From an uncultured Ruminococcus sp. (lineage in GTDB: Bacteria > Bacillota > Clostridia > Oscillospirales > Ruminococcaceae), in assembly GCA_902780505.1 (NCBI GenBank), contig CACZFN010000017.1:88368-152367 (forward strand): a stretch of 64,000 nucleotides of DNA, read 5' to 3'. Shown piece after piece: positions 44,588-53,324 of this stretch. The notes beneath the pieces were generated by a model. That model was not told the origin of the DNA. It was given only the letters and a program-made list of their open reading frames with translations, and searched no databases. Position 1 is the first letter of the stretch. Each line of letters starts with the position of its first letter. The translations under genes were made by a program, and so were the position numbers.

Positions 44588-45622
44588 TCAGATACCTGTG
44601 ATACCCGAACGCTCAACACCCTCAATGAAGTATCTTTGCAGGAATACATACATAATAAGTATTGGCGTGATAGAGAGTATACAACCAGCTTCGAGCCATA
44701 CTATCATCTGCCTTATACCTACCTGCTGACCTGCAAACAACTCCTGAATAAGAGTAGAGTCAAGGTTTTTGAGCATAAGTGCAACAGTATCATTTCTTGT
44801 AAAGTATGAAGATGAGATATAGAAGTCATTCCAGTACCATACGATAGCGAAAAGGAATACTGTAAGGAATGAAGTTTTCGCATTAGGGATCATGACCTGA
44901 ACATAAGTTCTGAGCGGTCCGCAGCCGTCAAGGTATGCAGCATCTTCAAGTTCCTTTGGCAGTCCTCTGAAGAACTGACGGAAGATGTAGATGAACAGGC
45001 CGGCTCTTATACCATTTGCAAAGAGTGCAGGCAGGTACATTGTAAGCGGGCTGTTGATAAGTGACTCACCGCCCTTGAGAACCGTTATCCAGCCGAATGA
45101 ATACTGCATGAACAGCGGTATAGTGATGATCTGCGGTGGAACGATGATCATAAGTGTTACTATTGCGAAAAGTATGTTTTTGCCCTTGAACTTAAATCTT
45201 GCAAAGCCATAGCCTGTTATCGAACAGGATACGACCTCCAGAACGGAAGCGATAAGGTTAAGTAAAACCGTATTGAGCGCTGTTTCCGTAAAGTTCATTA
45301 TCTTCCATACGTCCTTGATATTATCAAGGGTGAAGCTCTTGGGCAGCCAGATGATCGACGGATCGTTCATCTGTTCATCAGGTCTGAATGCTGTTGAGAT
45401 CATAAAGATCATAGGGTAGAGTATGATAAAGCTAAGACCGAAAAGAATAAGGAATCTGAATATAGGCCAGATAGAGTCGATCGCAGCCTTACGTCTGTTA
45501 TATCTTATCTGATCGGGGGTAAGGTATTTTTCTATACCCTCCTCTTTCATTTTCTTCAGACGTTCTTTTCTTGCCTTTTTACACTCTTTTTCAAACTGTT
45601 TTTCTTCCTTTTTAGTTGCCAA
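44588..45622 (-). CDS. Carbohydrate ABC transporter permease (MalG/AraQ type), pair 2
   Basis: 344 residues. A charged cytoplasmic N-terminus of about 50 residues (Lys/Glu-rich, coiled-coil-like), then six membrane helices and the EAA loop ELEDAAYLDGCGPLRTYVQV that docks the ATPase. Ends IEGVERSGITGI, close to the usual terminal motif of MalG-type permeases. The long charged N-terminus is unusual. Last gene of the operon, 14 bp after its partner. It should form a heterodimer with the 45637-46701 product. Substrate unknown, probably an oligosaccharide. Confidence 0.93.
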   Translation of the reverse strand: MATKKEEKQFEKECKKARKERLKKMKEEGIEKYLTPDQIRYNRRKAAIDSIWPIFRFLILFGLSFIILYPMIFMISTAFRPDEQMNDPSIIWLPKSFTLDNIKDVWKIMNFTETALNTVLLNLIASVLEVVSCSITGYGFARFKFKGKNILFAIVTLMIIVPPQIITIPLFMQYSFGWITVLKGGESLINSPLTMYLPALFANGIRAGLFIYIFRQFFRGLPKELEDAAYLDGCGPLRTYVQVMIPNAKTSFLTVFLFAIVWYWNDFYISSSYFTRNDTVALMLKNLDSTLIQELFAGQQVGIRQMIVWLEAGCILSITPILIMYVFLQRYFIEGVERSGITGI

Positions 45623-45636
45623 TTTACTCCACCCCC

Positions 45637-46701
45637 TTACTCAACTTCATAGTATACGATCTTGTTTACAATGATAACAACGATACCAAGTACCACGCCG
45701 ACTATTGCGAAGTACGCCCAGGCCATTGCTGCCATCATGCCATGCTCCCAGCTCGAAGACTTAGTAAGTACGAGCAGCATGACGTCGTTAGACGGATCAA
45801 CGAAGGAGTCAACGACTGTGTAAACGATAGATGCAAGTATCATAGGGCTTATGTAAGGGATAGTGATCTTCCAGAAATACTCCCATGCTGTAGCACCCTC
45901 CATATTAGCAGCTTCCTTAGCTGATGTGGGGATACCCTGTAATGCCGAGAGGAACAGGAGGATCTGTATACCCGAGTTCCATACGAGGTTCATGATATCA
46001 CTCGTTACCGAGCTTATTACCTCTGTCAGAGAATCGCTGATGTTATAAACGCCTAAGAAATTGAGCAGCTCGTCAACGAGGTTTGCTTCAAACATTGAGC
46101 TGAACTGTTCAGAACCGCCTGCGTAACCGCCTGTGGACATATTACCGTTGATAATATCTATAACAGGACCGGTAGCAATAATAACCGGGAGGAAGAATAC
46201 TGCTCTTGCGAAAGTTCTTCCCTTGAACTTCTGGTTGAGGATGACCGCGATAAATATTGAGAATACAAGGATAAGAGGAGTTTTGAGTGCTGTATCCTTG
46301 AGCATATTTACAAGTGCGGGGGAATAGTCAACGTCTGTTCTGAAAGCGTCTATGTAGTTTTTAAGGCCTACCCATTCAAGCTGCATCTCGCCGTCAACAG
46401 GCTGAGTTTTGTTGAACGAGTATATAAACGATTCAATAAGCGGCATTATGAAGAAGTATATAGTACCTATTGCCCAGAGAGCTATAAACCCATAGCCATA
46501 GAGTGCTTTTCTTCTTTCATAGGGGATCTTTCTTCCCTTCTGCTTGACAGGGGCTGAGCCTGCAAGCTTTGCCTCAGTTTCTTCCGTGTTCGTTGTTTCA
46601 GGTTCTGAGGCATCATTAGTTTCCGTTGCAGCAGCTTCTTCAACAACTTCTTCTGCTGTTTCAAGAACTTCCTGCTCCTGCATATTTTCCATTTCACTCA
46701 T
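45637..46701 (-). CDS. Sugar ABC transporter permease (MalF/UgpA type), pair 2
   Basis: 354 residues. An acidic Glu/Thr/Ala-rich cytoplasmic N-terminus (1-55) precedes six membrane helices. A ~60-residue extracellular insert follows helix 3 (NGNMSTGGYAGGSEQFSS and onwards). EAA loop: SAKEAANMEGATAWEYFWKI. Its ATG overlaps the TAA of the DUF5696 gene by one base, so translation is coupled. Partner of the 44588 permease. The acidic N-terminus here and the basic one on the partner might pair (inference). Confidence 0.93.
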   Translation of the reverse strand: MSEMENMQEQEVLETAEEVVEEAAATETNDASEPETTNTEETEAKLAGSAPVKQKGRKIPYERRKALYGYGFIALWAIGTIYFFIMPLIESFIYSFNKTQPVDGEMQLEWVGLKNYIDAFRTDVDYSPALVNMLKDTALKTPLILVFSIFIAVILNQKFKGRTFARAVFFLPVIIATGPVIDIINGNMSTGGYAGGSEQFSSMFEANLVDELLNFLGVYNISDSLTEVISSVTSDIMNLVWNSGIQILLFLSALQGIPTSAKEAANMEGATAWEYFWKITIPYISPMILASIVYTVVDSFVDPSNDVMLLVLTKSSSWEHGMMAAMAWAYFAIVGVVLGIVVIIVNKIVYYEVE

Positions 46702-49130
46702 TAGCCGTTTGAACCCCCTTCACTTAAAGCTGGCGACAGATCGTAAGTCGTACCGTCCACCGTTGCGGTATATGCTTTAAGATTTACTCTTACCACGACA
46801 TCCTTGCTGCCGTCTGTATAAGTTGTCTTTAGCTCGTTACCGTCGGAAGAACGTTCATACTTCTTGATCGTCATATCACTCACACCTGAAAGTATCTGCT
46901 TTGTAAGCTCGTACTCCTTAGCTGCGTGAGGTACCCAGCCTTCATAATTTGCATAGTAAAGCTCATCGTAATCCGTATCTGCAAGCACTGATGAATCCTC
47001 ATATATCATATCATAGTGGATATTAGAGCCTGCCGCCAAGCTCAGCATAAACATTTCGTCGCTGTTGGAGCTTGCGTTTATCGGTGTACCCGCATACGGA
47101 ACATACCCGTGAATTACCATCTGATAGAACGGAATATCATAATCCGTAACATTAAAGCCGCTTGAGTATACAGGCACATTTGTTATATTTGATGCAAACG
47201 GAAGAACATAAGCATTTGTAGCATCTGTAATAACGCCGCCCATTTCCTCCTTAGCCTTCTTGTAGCCTTCAATAATAGTATTCATGGTCTTATCCCTGCT
47301 TGAAGTATTCTTTGAGGAGAAGTCACTTGAAAGCTTATAGGAGAAATCACCGAAGCCGATATTCTCTATACTCTCGTCCTTATAGCTCGATATCATTTCA
47401 TCAAAGACATCATTATACCTTGAAGGCGAGAGCAGTGCAGGAGATACGCCGACTTCTGCAACACCGAATGCGTAGGAATATTTGCTCTGTCTTGAATAAG
47501 CATTTGATATTCTTATCGCTGTGCTTGTAAGTGTCATATACCCCCACGAGCTTGAATCCATTGTATTGTTGTTCATCGAGGGGTATACCTTCACGCCGTC
47601 GGTTGAAAGAACATCCTTAAAGTCCTTGTCGCCGCCGAGCGTACCCGAAGCCTTAGCTTTGGTAGAGATCTTATTTGTGATAGACTTATTTGTCCAGTCA
47701 TTATAGTCGATTATCATATCGTCTATTTGCTGTTCTTTAAGCTTATCAATGATCTCCCCTGCCTGCTTAAAGCCTGTTATCTCAGTTTTAAGGTCAAAGG
47801 GAAGGCCTAAGATAGACGTCTGCTTCAAAACACCACCGTAGAAGTCAACATAAAGAGGAGTCTTGTTAGCCTCTGTTTTCTTTTCAAGCCCCTTGTTTTC
47901 AACAAGGTAGTTCCTGTAGACCTCAGCGCACTGTGCGTAATTCACCTGTTCGCCGTCTTCATTTGATATAGGATAGTACCTTACGCCGAATCTTTCGGTC
48001 TTGATGCTTCCCTTTTCAAAAACCGTAAGCCTGTTTGTAGAGTCACCGCTCATATAAAACTGGTCTGTGCTTCTTGCAGTAAATGTGAAGTTCACATTAT
48101 TGTAAGCCTGCTTGTTCTGACCTGTCACCTGAGCGTTGCAGTATACAAAGGAATCGCCTTCAGTCGCGATCATTACAAGCCCGTCAGATCCTTTGACAGT
48201 TGCCGCAACAGGCATATAAGCCTGCTGAACAACTCTCGGTGCGGAGAGTGGTACAGGGGTATAATCCCTGCCGTAGATCACCTGTTCATAGTCAGCGTAG
48301 TTTGACTTGCCGTTATTATAGTTTATAATTGCACCGCTGCCGTCTGGGACTATCATATAGCCGTCTATTGCAGTTCCGTCGATATCTGTTGCCGACTGCG
48401 CGCCGAACATAGGCGCCATTGATATCTGTGTTATTACCTTACCGTCTATAGCATTCGTATCAGGCTCGACGATATCCTTAGTATCAACATAGATATAAAG
48501 TCCCTTATCATCAAGCTCGTAATGTACGGGAACGGTAAAGCCGCCGTTTGATTTTGTGAACTTGTAAGTAGCAACAAGTCCCTTTGAGTTAGTCTTATAC
48601 TTCACCTTTGCCTTTGAGGTAACGGAGTATACGTCCGTTGTGTTCCTCTTGCTCTGCAAAAGGTCTGCATACTGAACGACAAGTCCCGAAGCAACCTGTT
48701 TTCTCTGGGCGGTCTTCATCATTCTGCCCTTAGCCTCGTCAACGATAGTTGCATCGCCGAATGCATTTATCGGGCTTGACCACCAGAACTGCTTTGAAGC
48801 CTTTACGTAAAGCGCTACCCTTTCATTTTCTTCATCCGCGTAGAGTATGAAGTTATCATTTTCGGCAGCAACCTCACAGCTTTCAAGTGCAATTGCTTCT
48901 TCGTCGGTAATAAGGGGTTCAAGGTCATCAGACTTTTCTTCCTTTTCTTCCTTTTCTTCCTTATCGTCCTTGCTGTCTTCACCGCCTGCATCTTCAGCAG
49001 ATGTATCCGCCGCAGCTGCCGCTGCTGCATCATCTGCTTCATCAGATGAAGCGACTACCGAACCCAGAGGCATCAGCATTGTAAGAACTAACGCAAAAAC
49101 TATTGCCTTTTTATAATTTCTGTTATGCAT
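46701..49130 (-). CDS. DUF5696 secreted protein
   Basis: 809 residues with a signal peptide (hydrophobic core 8-22, cleavage after VVAS) and a strongly acidic, low-complexity Asp/Glu/Lys/Ala linker (30-75). The rest is a large globular domain of the DUF5696 type, with beta-rich N-terminal half and a C-terminal half that reads like a TIM-barrel or glycoside-hydrolase-like fold (DDMIIDYNDWTN, GVKVYPSMNNNTMD, NIGFGDFSYKLSSDF, VPVYSSGFNVTDYDIPFYQMVI). I infer a surface enzyme or receptor for the transported carbohydrate. No catalytic residues can be assigned with confidence. Eighth of ten genes. Confidence 0.8.
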   Translation of the reverse strand: MHNRNYKKAIVFALVLTMLMPLGSVVASSDEADDAAAAAAADTSAEDAGGEDSKDDKEEKEEKEEKSDDLEPLITDEEAIALESCEVAAENDNFILYADEENERVALYVKASKQFWWSSPINAFGDATIVDEAKGRMMKTAQRKQVASGLVVQYADLLQSKRNTTDVYSVTSKAKVKYKTNSKGLVATYKFTKSNGGFTVPVHYELDDKGLYIYVDTKDIVEPDTNAIDGKVITQISMAPMFGAQSATDIDGTAIDGYMIVPDGSGAIINYNNGKSNYADYEQVIYGRDYTPVPLSAPRVVQQAYMPVAATVKGSDGLVMIATEGDSFVYCNAQVTGQNKQAYNNVNFTFTARSTDQFYMSGDSTNRLTVFEKGSIKTERFGVRYYPISNEDGEQVNYAQCAEVYRNYLVENKGLEKKTEANKTPLYVDFYGGVLKQTSILGLPFDLKTEITGFKQAGEIIDKLKEQQIDDMIIDYNDWTNKSITNKISTKAKASGTLGGDKDFKDVLSTDGVKVYPSMNNNTMDSSSWGYMTLTSTAIRISNAYSRQSKYSYAFGVAEVGVSPALLSPSRYNDVFDEMISSYKDESIENIGFGDFSYKLSSDFSSKNTSSRDKTMNTIIEGYKKAKEEMGGVITDATNAYVLPFASNITNVPVYSSGFNVTDYDIPFYQMVIHGYVPYAGTPINASSNSDEMFMLSLAAGSNIHYDMIYEDSSVLADTDYDELYYANYEGWVPHAAKEYELTKQILSGVSDMTIKKYERSSDGNELKTTYTDGSKDVVVRVNLKAYTATVDGTTYDLSPALSEGGSNG

Positions 49131-49155
49131 TTAATTTACACCACCGTTTCTAAAG

Positions 49156-49785
49156 TTAGCCTCTGATCCTGTAAAGAATTTCCGTATAGATCTGATAGAT
49201 GAATACATATAACTGCTGGAAAAGTGAGATAAGCAGCACTGCAAGGAAAAGTATCAGGAGCATTACGATCACCGTACCCACCATTGAAACAAGTGTCTTA
49301 CCGAATGAATACTGGTGTGCTGCACGCATAGCCTGCACCATAAGTATCACTGACCAGCCAAGTCCCAGCCAGGAAATTGCTGTTATCCAGATCGATTCAT
49401 CTTTTATAAGTACGTTTGAAAGTATGACCGATAAAAACGTACACACTATATAAGGAACGAGCGCGTAAGCCGAGTAGATAAAGATCCTTTTGAATGTACC
49501 TTCACCGTCGAACAGTGTACACAGCGCCCAGTTGCCTACTACCCATGTTATAAAGTATACTACCGACTGAACCAGAAGGGGAACAACGTTGAATACTTTA
49601 ACATAGTTTTCATTATAGGCAAATCCCGTAAGTCTGTGGTCAACCACCTGTGCGATAAAGAGCAATACAACTATCGCTATCGAAACAGGTATCGAACCCT
49701 TCTTTTTCCACCTGAGATCCTCAAAGCCTTCAACGGGGTGGAAAATGCAATGCTTGAGCCAACCTATGGTTGAATATTCATACAT
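49156..49785 (-). CDS. YIP1-family membrane protein
   Basis: 209 residues with five membrane helices (about 34-52, 65-90, 98-120, 128-152, 168-195), the YIP1/Yip1-domain layout with a short N-terminal cytoplasmic segment. GGGAGGGAA lies before the ATG. Between the NHL protein and DUF5696 genes in one operon with gaps under 30 bp. Bacterial YIP1 proteins have no established function; here it may be a membrane scaffold for the transporter. Confidence 0.82.
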   Translation of the reverse strand: MYEYSTIGWLKHCIFHPVEGFEDLRWKKKGSIPVSIAIVVLLFIAQVVDHRLTGFAYNENYVKVFNVVPLLVQSVVYFITWVVGNWALCTLFDGEGTFKRIFIYSAYALVPYIVCTFLSVILSNVLIKDESIWITAISWLGLGWSVILMVQAMRAAHQYSFGKTLVSMVGTVIVMLLILFLAVLLISLFQQLYVFIYQIYTEILYRIRG

Positions 49786-49800
49786 ACAAGTTTCCCTCCC

Positions 49801-51408
49801 TTAAATTCTCTCACGCTCGTGGATAACGATTATACCCTTATTTATAAGTATCTTTCTTACTATAAGGAGGATTATCAGTACCGCGATTATGATGATTATT
49901 GCTGTAAAGTGATCCCTGAGGAAATCTTCTCTTGCATACTTGAATGCCTTATCGTAGTCATCTCTGTCATATGCAAGCTTAAAGTAGTCAAGAGCCTCGT
50001 TATATCTTTCCTGATTAAGTGAAGCCTTGCCCATTCCGACATATGCGAGTGTATAAAGGCCATCTCTGTCAAGAACGTTATTCCAGTAAGGAACAGCCTC
50101 TACATACTTACCTTCGTCATAAAGCTCAACTGCCTTATGGACCTGCTGGCCGAAAGTAGTTGTCGTAAACACTGTTATATCATTCTTGGCACCGTCTATT
50201 ACATAGACATTTTCACCGAGAGTTTCAACGGCATTAGGCTGTGAGAAAGAACCTCTCTGGTCAGCAGTTGAAGTCTTGGTGCCGAAGATACAGATAAGGT
50301 TTGCATTCTTATCGTACTGGAACACACGGCCTGTTTCAAAGTCAAGGACATTCATACGCCCCTGTCTGTCGACCACGATATCGGTAAGCATTATGTTATG
50401 CTTTTTGTTCTGTACCGAGTCCCATACGGCATCTGTGATATCGCCGAATTTATACTCGTTACCTGTATTATTGTTCCAGATATTATAGCCTGCGGAGTTA
50501 AGCTTCTTGACCGCGTCTGTCGAGGTATTGCCCTTTTCGGTTACGGTATAGATAAAGCCTTCGCGGTCTATATCGAAGTTGTTGTACTCAGAAGGAACGT
50601 TTCTTTCCATAGCGTTTATCTGAGCATTGGAAGCGAACTTCCTCCAGATAGTCTGTGCGATTACCTTAGCAGTAACTTCAACACGGTTAGCGCCGTAGAA
50701 GCCTGTAAAGGAACCGTCCCTTGAAAACTGTACCGCACCTGTATTTACAGAAGTAACAACAGCATACACGTTTTCAGCGTTATCTGCTATTACCTTTGAA
50801 GGGAGGAATGTCGACTGAGTGTAGAGTGCCTCCTCAGGCTTGGTATATTCAAGGATAAGTTCAAGAGTATTCTGTACTGTAAGCTTAGCCTTTACTACTC
50901 TTGCATTCTTGTTATCTGCTATATAAACGATCTTTTCGTTTGTATATGCACTTGTTTTCACGTAGATACCCATAGGATCCTGGAAATTTGAAAGCCCTGT
51001 TTCGGCATCAACGTTTATCTCACTGTTGCCGCTGACGCCATAATACACGCCGCGGAGTTTGAAATCCTCGTTTACTCTGATTATTCTGTTATTGCCCGTA
51101 TCAGCTATCCAGAATTCCCTTGCATCATCATCACAGAACAGATCCTTGGCACCAGAGAGGGTTATTACAGCGTCCTCACTTACGAAGTAAGGGCTTGAGG
51201 GATCCCTCAGCTGTGCAAGACCGATCTCCTCGCCTGTGATCGTTTCGGTTATTCTGTATGCGCTCTGTGAGGGGATAGGCTCCTCCCACGCATCATAGCT
51301 ATATGAATTGTACGGTTCATCAGCAAATGCCGTGATCGTCATGACCGAGCAAAGCGAGGCTGTCAAAGCAAGAGTAAGGATGCGTTTCATCTTTTTTCTT
51401 ATTGACAT
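49801..51408 (-). CDS. NHL-repeat / TPR protein anchored by a C-terminal membrane helix
   Basis: 535 residues from ATG 51408 (AAGG eight bases upstream). Signal peptide 1-32 (ending ITAFAD), then six NHL/beta-propeller-type repeats (REFWIADTGNNRIIRVNEDF, KIVYIADNKNARVVKAKLT, FIYTVTEKG, MNVLDFETGRVFQYDKNAN, NVYVIDGAKNDITVFT), then two TPR units (about 415-480, ALDYFKLAYDRDDYDKAFKYA) and a C-terminal helix (about 500-522) followed by basic residues. The propeller is thus outside and tethered to the membrane. Likely a binding or scaffolding part of the uptake complex. Composition and order match no characterised transporter subunit I know. Confidence 0.85.
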   Translation of the reverse strand: MSIRKKMKRILTLALTASLCSVMTITAFADEPYNSYSYDAWEEPIPSQSAYRITETITGEEIGLAQLRDPSSPYFVSEDAVITLSGAKDLFCDDDAREFWIADTGNNRIIRVNEDFKLRGVYYGVSGNSEINVDAETGLSNFQDPMGIYVKTSAYTNEKIVYIADNKNARVVKAKLTVQNTLELILEYTKPEEALYTQSTFLPSKVIADNAENVYAVVTSVNTGAVQFSRDGSFTGFYGANRVEVTAKVIAQTIWRKFASNAQINAMERNVPSEYNNFDIDREGFIYTVTEKGNTSTDAVKKLNSAGYNIWNNNTGNEYKFGDITDAVWDSVQNKKHNIMLTDIVVDRQGRMNVLDFETGRVFQYDKNANLICIFGTKTSTADQRGSFSQPNAVETLGENVYVIDGAKNDITVFTTTTFGQQVHKAVELYDEGKYVEAVPYWNNVLDRDGLYTLAYVGMGKASLNQERYNEALDYFKLAYDRDDYDKAFKYAREDFLRDHFTAIIIIIAVLIILLIVRKILINKGIIVIHERERI

Positions 51409-51446
51409 ACGTTTCACCTTTTCCTTTTGATATTTGTCTTTTCAGC

Positions 51447-52343
51447 TTAGTCCTTGATACCCGAATTAGCCATTGTTTCCATAACGTTGCTCTGTGCAAC
51501 AAGGAATACAACGAGCGGCGGGATAAGAAGTACAACTGCCGCTGCATAAACAGCGCCCTGACGGGAAAGACCGGTCAATGAGATCTGCTGTACTATCGTA
51601 GGCAGAGTCTTGAGTTCTTCCGAGTAGATAAGAACACCGCCCTGCATATTCCAGGCGCCCTGGAATGCGAAGATTATCAGTGTCATGATCGCAGGCTTTG
51701 AGTTGGGGACAACTATCTGCCAGCATATCCTGAAAAGCCCTGCGCCGTCCATCTTTGCAGCCTCTATCATCGAGTCATGTATAGTTGACATACTCTGACG
51801 CATAAGGAACAGGCCGAGAGGAGTAGCGATATTGGGGAGGATAAGTGCGCCGTATGTATCTATCAGGCGAAGCTTTGAAAGCACGAGGAATGTCATAATC
51901 CAGGTTGCCTGAGAGGAGAACAGGAGGGCGGTAACAATTATCTTGTTAAGCACGCCGACACCGGGGAAACGGCACTTTGCAAGCACGAATGCCGCACAGC
52001 AGCACACAAAGAGGTTAGCCGCGCAGACAACTATCGTAATGAATACCGAGTTGAATATGTACCTTGAAAGCGGCACCCACATATTAGATGCGATATTTAC
52101 AAGGTCTGAGAAGTTTTTGAACGTAGGGTTGATAACATAAAGCTTAGGCGGGAATACGAACAGCTCCTCGATAGGCTTTATAGACTGTATCAGTGAATAA
52201 TACAGCGGGAAGAGCATAAACGAACCCAGCAGGCACAGGAAAATGAATATTGCGATATCGCCGCCGAGAGAACCGTTGACTTTCTTCTTTTTATCTTTTA
52301 CCTTCAGTTTCTCAATAGAAACCTTTTTCTTTTTTCTTGCCAT
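51447..52343 (-). CDS. Carbohydrate ABC transporter permease (MalG type), pair 1
   Basis: 298 residues with a basic Lys-rich N-terminus (1-22), six membrane helices and the EAA loop MIEAAKMDGAGLFRICWQIV. Ends TMANSGIKD, the usual MalG-type C-terminus. 18 bp after its MalF-type partner. Together they should form the first permease heterodimer, fed by the 974-residue binding protein upstream. Confidence 0.94.
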   Translation of the reverse strand: MARKKKKVSIEKLKVKDKKKKVNGSLGGDIAIFIFLCLLGSFMLFPLYYSLIQSIKPIEELFVFPPKLYVINPTFKNFSDLVNIASNMWVPLSRYIFNSVFITIVVCAANLFVCCCAAFVLAKCRFPGVGVLNKIIVTALLFSSQATWIMTFLVLSKLRLIDTYGALILPNIATPLGLFLMRQSMSTIHDSMIEAAKMDGAGLFRICWQIVVPNSKPAIMTLIIFAFQGAWNMQGGVLIYSEELKTLPTIVQQISLTGLSRQGAVYAAAVVLLIPPLVVFLVAQSNVMETMANSGIKD

Positions 52344-52361
52344 TTCGTATACTCACCTCCC

Positions 52362-53300
52362 TTAGTCAAGGTACTTCGACAGCAAGGAGTTTATGCCCTT
52401 ATTTGCCAGAAGCATTGCGGCAAACAGTACAAAGCATATTGCTGCGGAGTAGCCCATTTCAAAACGGATATAGCCATAGTCGGTAGCGTGGTTCATAATT
52501 GTGTGAGCCGCGTAGTCAGATGAAGGAAGACCTACGAGTGACTGACCGACAACACCTACTGTGAATGACGAGGATATCTGCAAAACAGCTGCAAAGAGGA
52601 GCTGAGGTCCCATTGAAGGGATAGTTATCATGAAAAGTTCCTGCCATCTGTTCTTTATACCCTCGATAGCGCCTGCTTCATACATTGACTTATCAATGTT
52701 CTGGAAGCCTGCACGAAGTGCAAGGAAGCCTGCGCCCATTGAGATCCACAGCTGAACTACTATGCAGACACCGAGTATATACTTAGTATCTGTAAGGAAC
52801 TGAACAGGCTGTGTAAAGATGCCGATATCCATAAGGACTGAGTTTATGTAGCCGTTAGCGTCGCCCGAAAGGATAAGCTGCCAGATTACGTAAACGGAAG
52901 TCGTCATAGAAGGTGCATAGAAAACGAATGTAAAGAATGTCTTCAGGAACGGGTGCATTTCATTTATAAGCCAAGCAAGTATAAAGCTCAGTATATAGGA
53001 GAAAGGTCCCGTAAACACCGCGAAGATAAGTGTATTTCTTATAGCTATAAGGAATACTTCATCATTCAGAAACAGTGTTTTGAAGTTTGAAAGCCCGACG
53101 ACCTTAGGTGTCTGAACCATATTGAAGTTCGTAAAGCCTATAGGAAGTGACATTACTATCGGAACTATCAGGAAGATCAAAAACAGTATCATAAAGGGAG
53201 CCATAAGACCATAGCACGCTTTATTGACTTTTACCATGTGCCACGTATAAGCCCATTTGCCGGCTTTATTCATTGGCACCTGTTCATTATTTTTAGCCAT
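52362..53300 (-). CDS. Sugar ABC transporter permease (MalF type), pair 1
   Basis: 312 residues, six membrane helices, EAA loop MYEAGAIEGIKNRWQELFMI, and the conserved FVFYAPSMTTSVYVIWQLI segment. 24 bp after the binding protein stop. Pairs with the 51447-52343 permease. The acidic/basic N-terminal extensions of pair 2 are absent here. Confidence 0.94.
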   Translation of the reverse strand: MAKNNEQVPMNKAGKWAYTWHMVKVNKACYGLMAPFMILFLIFLIVPIVMSLPIGFTNFNMVQTPKVVGLSNFKTLFLNDEVFLIAIRNTLIFAVFTGPFSYILSFILAWLINEMHPFLKTFFTFVFYAPSMTTSVYVIWQLILSGDANGYINSVLMDIGIFTQPVQFLTDTKYILGVCIVVQLWISMGAGFLALRAGFQNIDKSMYEAGAIEGIKNRWQELFMITIPSMGPQLLFAAVLQISSSFTVGVVGQSLVGLPSSDYAAHTIMNHATDYGYIRFEMGYSAAICFVLFAAMLLANKGINSLLSKYLD

Positions 53301-53324
53301 AAATTACCTACTCTCCTCCCTTTA

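Noticed and set aside
48847-49116. Ser-rich plus-strand frame
   Set aside because: Antisense of the Asp/Glu-rich linker of the DUF5696 protein; a composition artefact.
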